Below, in pieces: positions 56,005-64,000 of a stretch of DNA of 64,000 bases. Source of the stretch: Cruoricaptor ignavus (GTDB lineage Bacteria > Bacteroidota > Bacteroidia > Flavobacteriales > Weeksellaceae); assembly GCF_900141665.1 (NCBI RefSeq), contig NZ_FQYI01000009.1, forward strand, positions 1 through 64,000, in the 5' to 3' direction. The position numbers and the translations under genes were made by a program. Under the pieces are notes generated by a model. The model was not told where the DNA came from. It was given only the letters and a program-made list of their open reading frames with translations, and did no database searches. Every line of letters begins with the position of its first letter. Positions within the stretch are counted from its first letter, which is position 1.

Positions 56005-56334
56005 CTAAAGCCGGTATTTCCAGAAGGAAAAAACTTTGCGTTTATTCAGGTAGTTCAAATCATCTTCCTTGGCGAAAGCCTCCCTTTCAAAGCTGATGCT
56101 TTTGTAGGCTAAGTAGTTGTCTTTCAGCTTGTAGCAGAGATAGTAATACTCCAGAACATACCAGATGTAGAACGGGACGATGAGCAATTCTGCCTGCTGT
56201 CTCAGGTGAATTTTTTCGTGGTTGATGAGCACGGCGTTTCTCAAATCTGCACGGTTTTTGATGAAAATGAACGGGAACAGCGTAATCCCGTTGATCCGGG
56301 AGTTTTTGAGAATTTTGGTAAGCACGATGATCAT
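56005..56334 (-). CDS. Small conserved protein with an HExxH motif
   Basis: The 109-residue protein has LINHEKIHLRQQAELL near residue 38, a HExxH zinc-site pattern, followed by an aromatic-rich hydrophobic stretch (VPFYIWYVLEYYY) that may be a membrane helix, then FEREAFAKEDD, where a third ligand could lie. The layout resembles a minimal M48/M56-type metallopeptidase core. It is much shorter than known enzymes, so activity is uncertain. Confidence 0.65.
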   Translation of the reverse strand: MIIVLTKILKNSRINGITLFPFIFIKNRADLRNAVLINHEKIHLRQQAELLIVPFYIWYVLEYYYLCYKLKDNYLAYKSISFEREAFAKEDDLNYLNKRKVFSFWKYRL

Positions 56335-56370
56335 CAGGCAAATTTAAATTTTCTTTGCTAATTTTAACCT

Positions 56371-56541
56371 ATGAAACAATTGCCAATCAAAGAAGGTGAA
56401 GATTTTTACTATAATGAGCAGGGCTACAAGGTTTTCACGGAAGCCTACCACCTGAAACGCGGCTACTGCTGCAAAAGCGGCTGCAAGCACTGCCCTTATG
56501 GATATGACAAAAAAACGGACAGTTTTCGGAAAAATCAATAA
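56371..56541 (+). CDS. DUF5522 cysteine-rich small protein
   Basis: A 56-residue protein, too short for many ORF searches. It carries VFTEAYHLKRGYCCKSGCKHCPYGY, quoted here only in part: the key residues are the CC, SGC and HC pairs, a Cys/His set that could hold a metal. The family is widespread in Bacteroidota with no known role. A minus-strand frame at 56344-56538 overlaps it but lacks any family resemblance. It is followed after 9 bp by the DUF4136 lipoprotein gene. Confidence 0.8.
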   Translation: MKQLPIKEGEDFYYNEQGYKVFTEAYHLKRGYCCKSGCKHCPYGYDKKTDSFRKNQ

Positions 56542-56550
56542 TTTAAACTT

Positions 56551-57078
56551 ATGAAAAAATACTTGCTCTTCATCATTGCTGCGGCCACGCTTTTGCTGGC
56601 TTCCTGCAGCCCTTTCCAGGTGCGTTCAGATTATGCGCAAACTGCGAATTTCAACCAGTACAAATCCTACAAACTACGGATAGACGACCTGAACATCAAT
56701 GACATAGATAAGGACCGGGTGCTGAACGAGCTTTCGCGCCAGCTGCAATCCAAAGGGTTTATGCCGGCGGAAAACCCTGATGTGATTATCAACATTAAGG
56801 CGAGCCACAAACTGGTGAACGATGTGCAATCTGCACCGTACTACGGTGTGTATGGCTACGGCTACCCGTACGGTTTTGGCGTGGGCTTCGGCAGAACCTG
56901 GACGAATTCTTATAACCGTGGTGCCCTGGTGATTGATATGATTGATGCGCAAACTCAGAAGCTGGTTTGGCAGGGCATTGGCTCGGGAATTAATGTGGAT
57001 TCGCCAAAATCCAAGCAGAAGGAAATTCCACAAATTGTAGCGGAAATTATGGCGAATTATCCGCCGAAAAAGAATTAA
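56551..57078 (+). CDS. DUF4136 lipoprotein
   Basis: The 175-residue lipoprotein has a lipobox ending LLASC (Cys near 19) and the DUF4136 body (DYAQTANFNQYKSYKL; NPDVIINIKASHK), a Gly/Tyr-rich middle loop (YYGVYGYGYPYGFGVGFG) and the LVIDMIDAQTQKLVWQGIGSG strand pair. Envelope location is expected, and no function is known. It probably shares a transcript with the DUF5522 gene. Confidence 0.85.
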   Translation: MKKYLLFIIAAATLLLASCSPFQVRSDYAQTANFNQYKSYKLRIDDLNINDIDKDRVLNELSRQLQSKGFMPAENPDVIINIKASHKLVNDVQSAPYYGVYGYGYPYGFGVGFGRTWTNSYNRGALVIDMIDAQTQKLVWQGIGSGINVDSPKSKQKEIPQIVAEIMANYPPKKN

Positions 57079-57142
57079 GGAATTAAGAAATTCAGAGATT
57101 TAGCAATTAATCAAAATACTATCAAAAAATATGAAAAATCGC

Positions 57143-57379
57143 TCAGTTCTGCTGGGCGATTTTTTGTGCGAATTCTTCAGCGAAAAGTTTTCGGTCCGCT
57201 TCTAATTTTTCGGGATTGTTTGGCAGTATGTAGGTGAAGAGAATCTTCTCATCATTATCCAAAAACATGATTTCAACTTCTTCATTTTCAATCATTTGTG
57301 AAAATATTTCCCACATTGATGCGTCTTTCTGTTTCAGTAAATCGAAAAACGGCTCGGCCTTTATCTGAATGGATTTCAT
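57143..57379 (-). CDS. Small conserved protein of unknown function
   Basis: A 78-residue soluble, acidic protein. It has a short helical N-terminus (PFFDLLKQKDASMWEIFSQM) and a strand pair (EVEIMFLDNDEKILFTYIL). I do not recognise a family. Its codon use and clean ATG start at 57379 make it likely to be a real gene, flanked by short AT-rich spacers on both sides. Confidence 0.5.
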   Translation of the reverse strand: MKSIQIKAEPFFDLLKQKDASMWEIFSQMIENEEVEIMFLDNDEKILFTYILPNNPEKLEADRKLFAEEFAQKIAQQN

Positions 57380-57512
57380 TCCGCAAAGTTAGAATTTAGA
57401 TTTTAGATTTAGGATTGCCCTTCGGCAAGCTTCCTAACATCATAACCTTCATCAGCACAATAACTTCCTAACCACAAAACCAAATCTCAGCCTTAATTCC
57501 TAAATTTATCCC

Positions 57513-59435
57513 GTGATTTCCAAGCAGACGATTGATAAGATTTTCAGCGCGATTCGTGTGGAAGAAATCGTGGGTGAATATGTGCAGCTGAAAAGGGCGG
57601 GCTCCAACCTGAAAGGCCTGAGCCCTTTTCAGGACGAGAAAACGCCAAGCTTCGTGGTCTCGCCAAGCAAGCAAATCTGGAAAGATTTCTCCACCGGAAA
57701 AGGCGGCACGGCGATTTCCTTCCTGATGGAAATTGAAAATTTCACCTATCCTGAAGCACTGCGCTACGCCGCGAAAAAATACGGCATTGAGGTGGAGGAA
57801 GACCGCCGCGAAATGACGGACGAAGAACGGCAGGCACAAACCAACCGGGATTTGCTGTACAAAATTCACGAAGTGGCGAACGAATTTTTCCAAAGCCAGA
57901 TGCACGATACGGAAGAAGGCCGCAGCATAGGGCTTTCGTATTTTCGTGAGCGCGGCCTGAACGATGCCACCATCAGAAAATTTCAGCTGGGATATTCGCC
58001 GGAACGGAAAAATGCCTTCACGGAATTTGCCCTGAACAAAGGCTATTCCAAAGAAATTCTCGAAAAATCCGGGCTTTCGATTTTTCCAGATTACAATGAA
58101 AACGGCATCGACAGATTTCGGGAAAGGGTGATTTTTCCAATCCACAGTTTCAGCGGAAGGGTCTTAGGCTTCGGTGCAAGAATCTTAAAAAATAACACCA
58201 AAACTGCGAAATATCTCAATTCGCCGGAAACGGAAATTTACCACAAATCCAATGTTCTATATGGATTAAACCAAAGCAAGCAGGCGATTTCCCGGCAGGA
58301 TTTGTGCCTTCTGGTAGAAGGCTATATGGATGTGGTTTCGTTGCATCAGTCCGGAATTGAAAATGTGGTAGCAAGCTCCGGAACATCCCTAACAACCGAG
58401 CAAATCAAGCTAATCAGGCGGCTCACGGAAAATGTAACGATACTTTTCGACAGTGATAAAGCCGGGATAAAAGCAAGCTTCCGAAGCATAGATATGCTAC
58501 TTTCCGAAGGGATGAACATCCGCGTTTTGCTCTTCCCTGAAGGCGAAGACCCAGATTCTTTCGCAAAAAAGAATTCGCAAGAATTTGTCGAAAATTTTAT
58601 CAATTCCTCAGCGCAAGATTTTATCAATTTCAAGGCGGAAATTCTGCTGAGCGAAGCGAATGATGACCCGATAAAAAAAGCGGCAGCGATAAGGGACATC
58701 GTGAAATCCATCGCTTTTGTGAAAAATTCGCTAAAGCAGGAAATTTACCTGAAGGAAGTTGCGCAGAAATTCGACCTTACAGAGCGCGCATTATTCAATG
58801 AGCTGAAAGCATTGCAAAGCATTAAAAATCAGCAAAATACAGCTCAGCCAAGAAATGAAAAACCGGAAAAATTAGCAATCGTTCCAGAAACGCCAACGGT
58901 AAATCCATTGCTGATTCTTGAAGAAAAACTGGTGGAACTGATGCTGAAATACGGGGATTATCTTTTGACCGAAAAAGATGAAAACGGCGAGAGTTTCCAG
59001 ATTACCGTAATTGAAAAAATCCTGGCGCACTTTGATGAAGACGGCTACGAAATTCAGTCGGAACTCAACAAGAAAATTATCGGCGAAATAGCCGCAGGCG
59101 TGGAAAATGGCGAGCTGAGAACTGGGAAATTCTTTCTATCACTGATGGAAGAAGGCCTTAGCGAAAAGGTTGCGGATTCATTAATTGAGCCTTATGAAAC
59201 TAGCAACTGGAAAAAATACGACATTTATTTCAGCAAAGAAAACGAGGTGGTGCCAAAACTTGTCTCTGATGTATTAATCCGTCACAAAAGAGCCTTCGTA
59301 CTGGAGCTCATTGAAAAGCTTAAAAATTCCATATCTGCGTCTGAGACGGAAAATCAAGAGGATATTTACTCAAAAATAATGAGGCTAAATGGGCTTCGCC
59401 GCACGATGGACGCTGAACTCCATCGAATATTATGA
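57513..59435 (+). CDS. dnaG: DNA primase, zinc ligands missing
   Basis: The 640-residue replication primase makes RNA primers. The N-terminal domain has the primase frame but its Cys/His zinc ligands are replaced: the usual CPFH reads SPFQ (residues 37-40) and the CFGCG block reads DFSTGKGG (58-65). The TOPRIM catalytic core is normal, with LVEGYMDVVSLHQSG and ILFDSDKAGIKA. A C-terminal helicase-binding region follows. It starts with GTG at 57513, where family alignments begin. Confidence 0.95.
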   Translation: MISKQTIDKIFSAIRVEEIVGEYVQLKRAGSNLKGLSPFQDEKTPSFVVSPSKQIWKDFSTGKGGTAISFLMEIENFTYPEALRYAAKKYGIEVEEDRREMTDEERQAQTNRDLLYKIHEVANEFFQSQMHDTEEGRSIGLSYFRERGLNDATIRKFQLGYSPERKNAFTEFALNKGYSKEILEKSGLSIFPDYNENGIDRFRERVIFPIHSFSGRVLGFGARILKNNTKTAKYLNSPETEIYHKSNVLYGLNQSKQAISRQDLCLLVEGYMDVVSLHQSGIENVVASSGTSLTTEQIKLIRRLTENVTILFDSDKAGIKASFRSIDMLLSEGMNIRVLLFPEGEDPDSFAKKNSQEFVENFINSSAQDFINFKAEILLSEANDDPIKKAAAIRDIVKSIAFVKNSLKQEIYLKEVAQKFDLTERALFNELKALQSIKNQQNTAQPRNEKPEKLAIVPETPTVNPLLILEEKLVELMLKYGDYLLTEKDENGESFQITVIEKILAHFDEDGYEIQSELNKKIIGEIAAGVENGELRTGKFFLSLMEEGLSEKVADSLIEPYETSNWKKYDIYFSKENEVVPKLVSDVLIRHKRAFVLELIEKLKNSISASETENQEDIYSKIMRLNGLRRTMDAELHRIL

Positions 59436-59499
59436 CAAAATGACATAAAATAGATTAGGAATAAAATTTGCGACAGAACAGGCAACAGATTTTAGACAA

Positions 59500-60180
59500 A
59501 TGGACATTAGAAAAGAGTTTAGAGATTTCTCGGTAAAGCATCTTGGCAACAGCGGTTTGGCGACTGACCAATATTTAGGAATGTATGGCCCGACGAATTT
59601 GACGCCCTACATTATTGAAGAGCGCCGGATGAATGTGGCACAGATGGATGTATTTTCCCGCCTGATGATGGATCGCATCATCTTTCTGGGGACGGGTATT
59701 GATGATCAGGTGGCAAATATTGTGACGGCGCAGCTTCTGTTCCTTGAAAGTGCGGATTCCGCGAAGGATATCCAGATTTACATCAATTCGCCTGGTGGTA
59801 GCGTTTATGCAGGGCTGGGCATTTATGACACGATGCAAATCATCAAGCCTGATGTAGCGACGATTTGTACCGGGATGGCAGCCTCGATGGGCGCCGTTCT
59901 GCTGGTAGCCGGCGAAAAAGGGAAACGCAGCGCGCTGAAGCATTCAAGGGTGATGATCCATCAGCCTTCTGGCGGGGCACAGGGTGTAGCCTCGGATATG
60001 GAAATTAATTTGCGCGAAATGCTGAAGCTGAAAAAGGAACTATACGAAATCATCTCCCAACACTCTGGGCAAAGCTACGATTGGGTGGAAAAGGCCTCCG
60101 ACCGTGATTATTGGATGACCTCTCAGGAAGCAAAGGAAATGGGTATGGTAGATGAAGTGCTTGAAAGAAAAAGAGACTGA
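59500..60180 (+). CDS. clpP: ATP-dependent Clp protease proteolytic subunit
   Basis: The 226-residue serine peptidase forms the ClpP double-ring chamber and works with ClpX or ClpA-type unfoldases. The catalytic Ser is in CTGMAASMGAVLLVAG, the His in HSRVMIHQPSGG, and the Asp follows in the DRDYWMTSQEA block. The start is ATG 59500. It stands between dnaG and a thioesterase gene, with its own terminator. Confidence 0.97.
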   Translation: MDIRKEFRDFSVKHLGNSGLATDQYLGMYGPTNLTPYIIEERRMNVAQMDVFSRLMMDRIIFLGTGIDDQVANIVTAQLLFLESADSAKDIQIYINSPGGSVYAGLGIYDTMQIIKPDVATICTGMAASMGAVLLVAGEKGKRSALKHSRVMIHQPSGGAQGVASDMEINLREMLKLKKELYEIISQHSGQSYDWVEKASDRDYWMTSQEAKEMGMVDEVLERKRD

Positions 60181-60206
60181 TATATTTAAATATTTTGTAA
60201 AAAATT

Positions 60207-60232
60207 CCGCTTGAAATTCAGGCGGTTTTTTT
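60207..60232 (+). terminator. Terminator after clpP
   Basis: CCGCTTGAA and TTCAGGCGG form a near-continuous stem (60207-60225), followed by seven T. Confidence 0.8.
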
Positions 60233-60252
60233 ATTTTTACGAAAAATTATTT

Positions 60253-60696
60253 ATGGCATCTCAATCTACCGACCTGTCTAATTTTAAATTTTCTATGCCC
60301 GTTCCCATTCGCTGGAATGATATGGATGCGCTGGGCCATATTAATAATGTTCTGTATTTTGAATATTTTCAAATCGCAAGAGGTGAGTATATGAATACAG
60401 CGAGCAAATCCTGGGACTGGACTAAGCATATGTTTGTAATCGCCCACATTGAGTGCGATTATTTTAAAGAAATAAATCCCTTCACCAAGGATCCGTTAAT
60501 AAAAACCAGGGTATCCGGCATTTCCAATAAAAGTTTTGATATGGAATATGCGATCGTGAGTACTGGTAAAGATGGAGAGCAGGTACTGCACGCTATCGGC
60601 AAAAATGTAAATGTCTATATCGATATGACTACAAAAAAATCTGAAACCATTCCTGACTGGCTAAGGGAGGAGCTTAGCCATTTTGAAGGATTATAA
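60253..60696 (+). CDS. Acyl-CoA thioesterase, 4HBT (hot-dog) family
   Basis: A 147-residue hot-dog-fold thioesterase. RWNDMDALGHINNVLYFEYF near residue 21 holds the Asp of the 4-hydroxybenzoyl-CoA-type active site. ATG 60253 is preferred over the upstream frame, which falls inside the clpP terminator. Substrate is not predictable. It faces dnaJ across a strong bidirectional hairpin. Confidence 0.85.
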   Translation: MASQSTDLSNFKFSMPVPIRWNDMDALGHINNVLYFEYFQIARGEYMNTASKSWDWTKHMFVIAHIECDYFKEINPFTKDPLIKTRVSGISNKSFDMEYAIVSTGKDGEQVLHAIGKNVNVYIDMTTKKSETIPDWLREELSHFEGL

Positions 60697-60730
60697 CAAA
60701 ATCCCGCAGCAAGTTTGCGGGATTTTGTTT
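60697..60730. terminator. Bidirectional terminator between the thioesterase gene and dnaJ
   Basis: A perfect 12-bp stem pairs 60697-60708 with 60716-60727, with T or A tracts on both sides. Confidence 0.85.
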
Positions 60731-61845
60731 TAGCTGAATAAATCTTTTACTTTATCGAAAAATGTTCTCTCCTTTCCTGAGGGTTCTGCCTTCATCTCGC
60801 CCTCTTTCAGCTGGCGTTCGAAGAATTCTTTTTGTTCGGGGGTAAGGTGCTGCGGCGTCCATACATTAATATGCACAAACATATCGCCTTTGCCATAGCT
60901 CTCCAAACTTGGCAAGCCTTTCCCGTTCAATCGGAGAATTTTTCCTGACTGCGTGCCAGGATCTATTTTTACTTTCGCCTTTCCACCCACTGTCGGTATT
61001 TCCTTCGAAGTTCCGAGAGCTGCCTCTGCAAAGGAGATGTAAACTTCCTGATGCAGATTATCCCCCTCCCGCTTAATACTCTCGTGTTCCTCCTCTTCTA
61101 TCAAAACAAGTAGATCGCCGGGAATACCGCCAAACGGCGCATCATTTCCTTTACCTCGCACGCTAAGCTGAACCCCTTCCCGGGCACCTGGCGGTATGCT
61201 GATTGTAACTTCCTCATCTTCTTTAATAAGACCTTGGGCATCCGCTCCCGCCGGGATATAATCAGCAACTTTCCCTACTCCCTGGCAAGTAGCACAAGTC
61301 TGCTGGCTCTGCATCTGCCCGAACATTGTATTGACAACTTTGAGCTGAACTCCCGAACCACCACAAGCAGGGCAAGTTTTGGAAGTGGCCCCATCAGCCA
61401 TTTTCAAGCGTTTTACTTTGATAACTTTCTGCGCGCCACCCATCATTTCCTCAAGATTAAGCTTGATGCGTACCCGCAAATTGGAGCCGCGCACCTGCTG
61501 AGGCCTTCCACCACCAGCACCACCGAAACCAAAATGCCCGCCGAAAATATCCCCAAACTGGCTGAAAATATCTTCCATACTCATACCGCCGCCGAAGCCC
61601 CCGCCGAAGCCTCCTGCACCACCTACGCCGGCATGGCCGTACTGATCATAGCGAGCACGCTTATTTGGATCGCTGAGGATTTCATAGGCTTCCGCAGCCT
61701 CCTTAAACTTTTCCTCTGCCACGGCATCGCCTGGGTTTTTATCCGGGTGGTACCTTACCGCCTGCTTCCGGTAAGCTTTTTTTATCTCTTCGGCCGTCGC
61801 AGTTTTCGGTACTTCTAAAATTTCGTAATAATCTCTTTTTGCCAT
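60730..61845 (-). CDS. dnaJ: Chaperone DnaJ with a reduced zinc domain
   Basis: The 371-residue co-chaperone stimulates DnaK ATP hydrolysis. The J domain has the HPD motif in [10 protein letters not shown] (residues 31-40), a Gly/Phe-rich region follows, then a zinc domain with only two CxxCxGxG repeats (C158/C161 and C184/C187) instead of the usual four. The positions expected for repeats 1 and 4 read KRLKMADG and PAGADAQG. The C-terminal substrate domains are complete. It is 18 bp downstream of grpE. Confidence 0.96.
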   Translation of the reverse strand: MAKRDYYEILEVPKTATAEEIKKAYRKQAVRYHPDKNPGDAVAEEKFKEAAEAYEILSDPNKRARYDQYGHAGVGGAGGFGGGFGGGMSMEDIFSQFGDIFGGHFGFGGAGGGRPQQVRGSNLRVRIKLNLEEMMGGAQKVIKVKRLKMADGATSKTCPACGGSGVQLKVVNTMFGQMQSQQTCATCQGVGKVADYIPAGADAQGLIKEDEEVTISIPPGAREGVQLSVRGKGNDAPFGGIPGDLLVLIEEEEHESIKREGDNLHQEVYISFAEAALGTSKEIPTVGGKAKVKIDPGTQSGKILRLNGKGLPSLESYGKGDMFVHINVWTPQHLTPEQKEFFERQLKEGEMKAEPSGKERTFFDKVKDLFS

Positions 61846-61863
61846 CCCACTGTTTTAGAAAAA

Positions 61864-62406
61864 TTACTGCCCGATTACTACCTTCGCAAAACGGACTACC
61901 CTACCGTTCAGGATGTAGCCAGTTTCTACCACATCTACAATCTTGCCTTTCAACTCTTCGGATGGGGCGGGAATTTGCGTAATAGCTTCGTGGTGCTCCA
62001 CATCAAAATCATCCCCGGGTTTTACCTCCATTGTCTGCAAGCCTTTTTCTGTAAGTTTATTTTTAAATTTTTGGTAGATGAGTTCTACACCCTTCACCAG
62101 ATCTTCATTGTCAGTTTTTGAGATCTCCTTTAGTGCCCGCTCAAAATCATCCAAAATCGCGAGCATAGAAACCATCATATCCTGATTAGCAAATTGGAAA
62201 AATTCGAGTTTCTCCTTTGCAGTTCGCTTTTTGTAATTTTCAAATTCAGCATATAGTCTTACATACTTCTCTTTTTCCTCGGAAAGTAAATCTTCTACAG
62301 ATTTTTGATTCTCTTCCGTAGATGGTTCTTCTCTTGCCTCTTTCGTTGCAGGATCCGCTTGGTTAATATCTATTTGCTCTTCTGGCAATTCTTGATATTC
62401 ATTCAT
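61864..62406 (-). CDS. grpE: Nucleotide exchange factor GrpE
   Basis: The 180-residue partner of DnaK releases ADP from it. An acidic, disordered N-terminus leads into a long coiled coil (EKYVRLYAEFENYKKRTAKEK) and the C-terminal beta domain (GDDFDVEHHEAITQ; GYILNGRVVRFAKVVIG). It forms a grpE-dnaJ operon. No CIRCE or other heat-shock operator was recognised upstream. Confidence 0.96.
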   Translation of the reverse strand: MNEYQELPEEQIDINQADPATKEAREEPSTEENQKSVEDLLSEEKEKYVRLYAEFENYKKRTAKEKLEFFQFANQDMMVSMLAILDDFERALKEISKTDNEDLVKGVELIYQKFKNKLTEKGLQTMEVKPGDDFDVEHHEAITQIPAPSEELKGKIVDVVETGYILNGRVVRFAKVVIGQ

Positions 62407-62473
62407 AATTTAAATTTTATAACAAGAATATGACAAAGAATCTGCCAAATTTTGTATGTGGACAATTAGTCAC

Positions 62474-62502
62474 AAAAAAACTCCCGACCAAGGCCGGGAG
62501 TT
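62474..62502 (-). terminator. Terminator after the DUF937-OmpA gene
   Basis: AACTCCCG (62479-62486) pairs with CGGGAGTT (62495-62502). On the minus strand a run of seven T follows. Confidence 0.8.
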
Positions 62503-62521
62503 GTGTATAGTGTGAAATTAA

Positions 62522-63799
62522 TTATTTTGAGAATCTTATAGCCATCTTTCTGTCTTTAGCTCTTTCAGCGTCAGAAGCAGAAGCATCAACAGTAGCAAAT
62601 TCTGATCCGTAACCTTCAGCACCAGTTACTTGTGAACCTACACCATATTTTTCAAGCTGAGACTTAATAAAGTTCGCTCTTCCTTGAGAAATTTCTTTGT
62701 TTACGGCTTCATTACCTGTTTTATCAGTGTAGCCTCCAATTTTAACTTTAGCATCAGGATACGCCTTCAGGATTTTAGCAAGGTTTTCAATTTGAGCTTC
62801 AGAACCAGCCTCTAGCTGATCTTTAGAGCCGTGTACGAAGTTTACATTATCAAAATCATACCATACAGCTTTCAGACCTTCTTCGTTGGCATTTGCGTAT
62901 TGACCGCTCTGAAGGTAAGAAATCATTCTCTGTTCAAGACCATTAGGATAGCCTCTGAGAGCGGTACCGTTTAGGTCAATGTCCTGAAGTTCTCCACGGT
63001 TAGCAGGAGCTGTAACGGCTGCTGTATCTACCATAGTAGAATCTTCTACAACAACTGTGGAATCAGCCGGCTGCATAGGGGTTTCAGGATTTTTCTTATC
63101 GCACTGCTTCCAAAGGAACCATCCTGCGAGAAGAAGCAGAAGAAGCGGAAGAAGCCACTTCCAGATTGAATTGTTATCCTTTCTGTCCACATTTACATGC
63201 GTGTTGCCTGCTCTGTTTACATCAGGATTGCCTTGGTTGTTTGAGTTCATAGTTTTATCATTTAGATTGTTGTTTGTTGTGGAGGTTGTAAAATCACCTA
63301 GACCAAGGCTAGCAAGTGAAAGGCCAGTAGGAAGCAGTGCGGAAACATGAGATTTCTGCTGCTCTAGCAGTCTGGAAACGCCCGCTCTGTCAAGATTTTG
63401 ATCAGATGCATACTTGCTTACAGTACCCAGCGTAGCGCCTGTCACCATATTTGCAAGGGAATTCACAGTAGAGTTATTTACACCTGCAAAAGATGCTACA
63501 GATGAAAATAAATCACTAGCTCTGCCGCCGAAAATCGTATTCAGTACTGCTGAGATTACGGAGTTATCAGAAGTGCCTCCGATTAGGTTGTTTAGATAGC
63601 CCTGGCTTGCAGAACCAAAAATTGCATCAAGAAGCGTAGGGTTTGATGCATTTCTAGCCATACCGCCAACCACTGCAGGAAGCAGTCCGCTGATCGCTTT
63701 GCTGATTCCGGATTCACTTTCGCCAAATTGCGTTGATGCCTGAGTAATCAGGGCAGGACCAAGTTGTCCTTTGATTAGATCAATTAAATTTACTGACAT
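62522..63799 (-). CDS. DUF937 - transmembrane - OmpA-type fusion protein
   Basis: A 425-residue protein with no signal peptide. Residues 1-170 form a DUF937 (YidB-like) helical domain (ISKAISGLLPAVVGGMARNA). A low-complexity Asn-rich linker leads to one membrane helix at about 213-230. A charged linker then carries a C-terminal OmpA peptidoglycan-binding domain (ADAKVKIGGYTDKTGNEAVN) near 350-425. The likely topology puts DUF937 in the cytoplasm and the OmpA domain in the periplasm, bound to the cell wall. A clean terminator follows. No partner is known. Confidence 0.88.
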   Translation of the reverse strand: MSVNLIDLIKGQLGPALITQASTQFGESESGISKAISGLLPAVVGGMARNASNPTLLDAIFGSASQGYLNNLIGGTSDNSVISAVLNTIFGGRASDLFSSVASFAGVNNSTVNSLANMVTGATLGTVSKYASDQNLDRAGVSRLLEQQKSHVSALLPTGLSLASLGLGDFTTSTTNNNLNDKTMNSNNQGNPDVNRAGNTHVNVDRKDNNSIWKWLLPLLLLLLAGWFLWKQCDKKNPETPMQPADSTVVVEDSTMVDTAAVTAPANRGELQDIDLNGTALRGYPNGLEQRMISYLQSGQYANANEEGLKAVWYDFDNVNFVHGSKDQLEAGSEAQIENLAKILKAYPDAKVKIGGYTDKTGNEAVNKEISQGRANFIKSQLEKYGVGSQVTGAEGYGSEFATVDASASDAERAKDRKMAIRFSK

Positions 63800-63895
63800 A
63801 ATAGTTTGTTTTTCTGGTGAACTTTAGCAATTATTATTCCAAAAACTGAAAAATGTCATATTTTCTTTCGAAATTTATATTAAGTTTATGTTAAT

Positions 63896-64000
63896 TTAAT
63901 ACGCTTTCGCGAAAATAACCCGTTGGTTCGATGGTTTTCCGCTGATTAAGGAAACGCCTTCCTCCAAATCATTATCCAAAGGAATGCAGCGGATGGTAGC
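63896..64000 (-). CDS. proS: C-terminal end of prolyl-tRNA synthetase (gene continues past the window)
   Basis: On the minus strand 34 codons from the window edge read ATIRCIPLDND, then EEGVSLISGKPSNQRVIF (quoted in parts), and end AKAY before a TAA at 63898-63896. This matches the C-terminal tail of archaeal-type ProS (TIRCIP...SGKPS...FAKAY). Only the end is visible, so full length cannot be judged. It is too short to appear as an ordinary ORF call. Confidence 0.85.
   Translation of the reverse strand, partial: ATIRCIPLDNDLEEGVSLISGKPSNQRVIFAKAY

Noticed and set aside
56344-56538. Minus-strand ORF overlapping the DUF5522 gene
   Set aside because: The plus strand encodes a recognisable Cys-rich family protein with an ATG start, while the minus frame has no family features.

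Overview
The window looks like a chromosomal segment of a flavobacterium, most likely a Weeksellaceae member of the Chryseobacterium, Kaistella or Riemerella kind. The signs are repeated Bacteroidota promoter boxes (TAnnTTTG), a GldA-type gliding ATPase, an S46 dipeptidyl-peptidase, a BtuG-like surface lipoprotein, DUF5522 and DUF2752 proteins, a DnaE fused to a proofreading exonuclease, and an hpt-adk-obg cluster. Most of the window is ordinary housekeeping DNA packed as short operons, often convergent across strong hairpin terminators. The genus is inferred from gene content, not demonstrated.

Layout. 1-0.9 kb: the 3' part of an IS982-type transposase beside a tRNA-Ser(UGA) gene. 1-6.9 kb: crcB, trxB, holA, a stand-alone HsdR-N-type nuclease-like protein, a small outer-membrane barrel, queG, a rhodanese and gldA. 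6.9-13.1 kb: a tetR-tolC-MFP-RND efflux operon. 13.2-30.2 kb: dnaE, a large catalase, ligA, a DPP11-like peptidase, lipA, cinA and an M13 peptidase. 30.2-31.7 kb: a FabK/NMO-like flavoprotein coupled to an orphan ECF sigma factor. 31.75-37.1 kb: a complete type II-C CRISPR-Cas locus with a two-repeat, one-spacer array, cas2, cas1, cas9 and a tracrRNA gene. 37.1-42.6 kb: hpt, adk, a Doc toxin module, obg, tsaC and a POTRA/barrel protein. 42.6-47.9 kb: cca, a RelE/HigB-type toxin-antitoxin pair, and a cobalamin-riboswitch-controlled btuB-btuG operon. 48-49.3 kb: an AT-rich orphan gene. 49.4-57.4 kb: hemL, a peptidoglycan hydrolase, a PLP enzyme, rpoN, asnS and small conserved proteins. 57.5-64 kb: dnaG, clpP, a thioesterase, grpE-dnaJ, a DUF937-OmpA fusion and the end of proS.

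The part most worth attention is the CRISPR locus. The 46-bp repeat carries a complete Bacteroidota promoter (TTG-N20-TATTTTTG). The tracrRNA gene has the same promoter geometry (TTG-N20-TAAATTTG). A hairpin terminator directly downstream of the array stops transcription before it runs antisense into cas2. The array holds only one spacer, and cas9 is clearly more AT-rich than cas1 and cas2. Other unusual points are a DnaG without zinc ligands, a DnaJ with only two of four zinc-binding repeats, a DnaE with a fused exonuclease and a PHP domain missing a metal ligand, and a Doc toxin paired with an unrecognised small partner inside the adk-obg interval. Type II-C Cas9 systems are known, so I do not claim the locus is a new system type. 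No wholly new system could be demonstrated from sequence alone.
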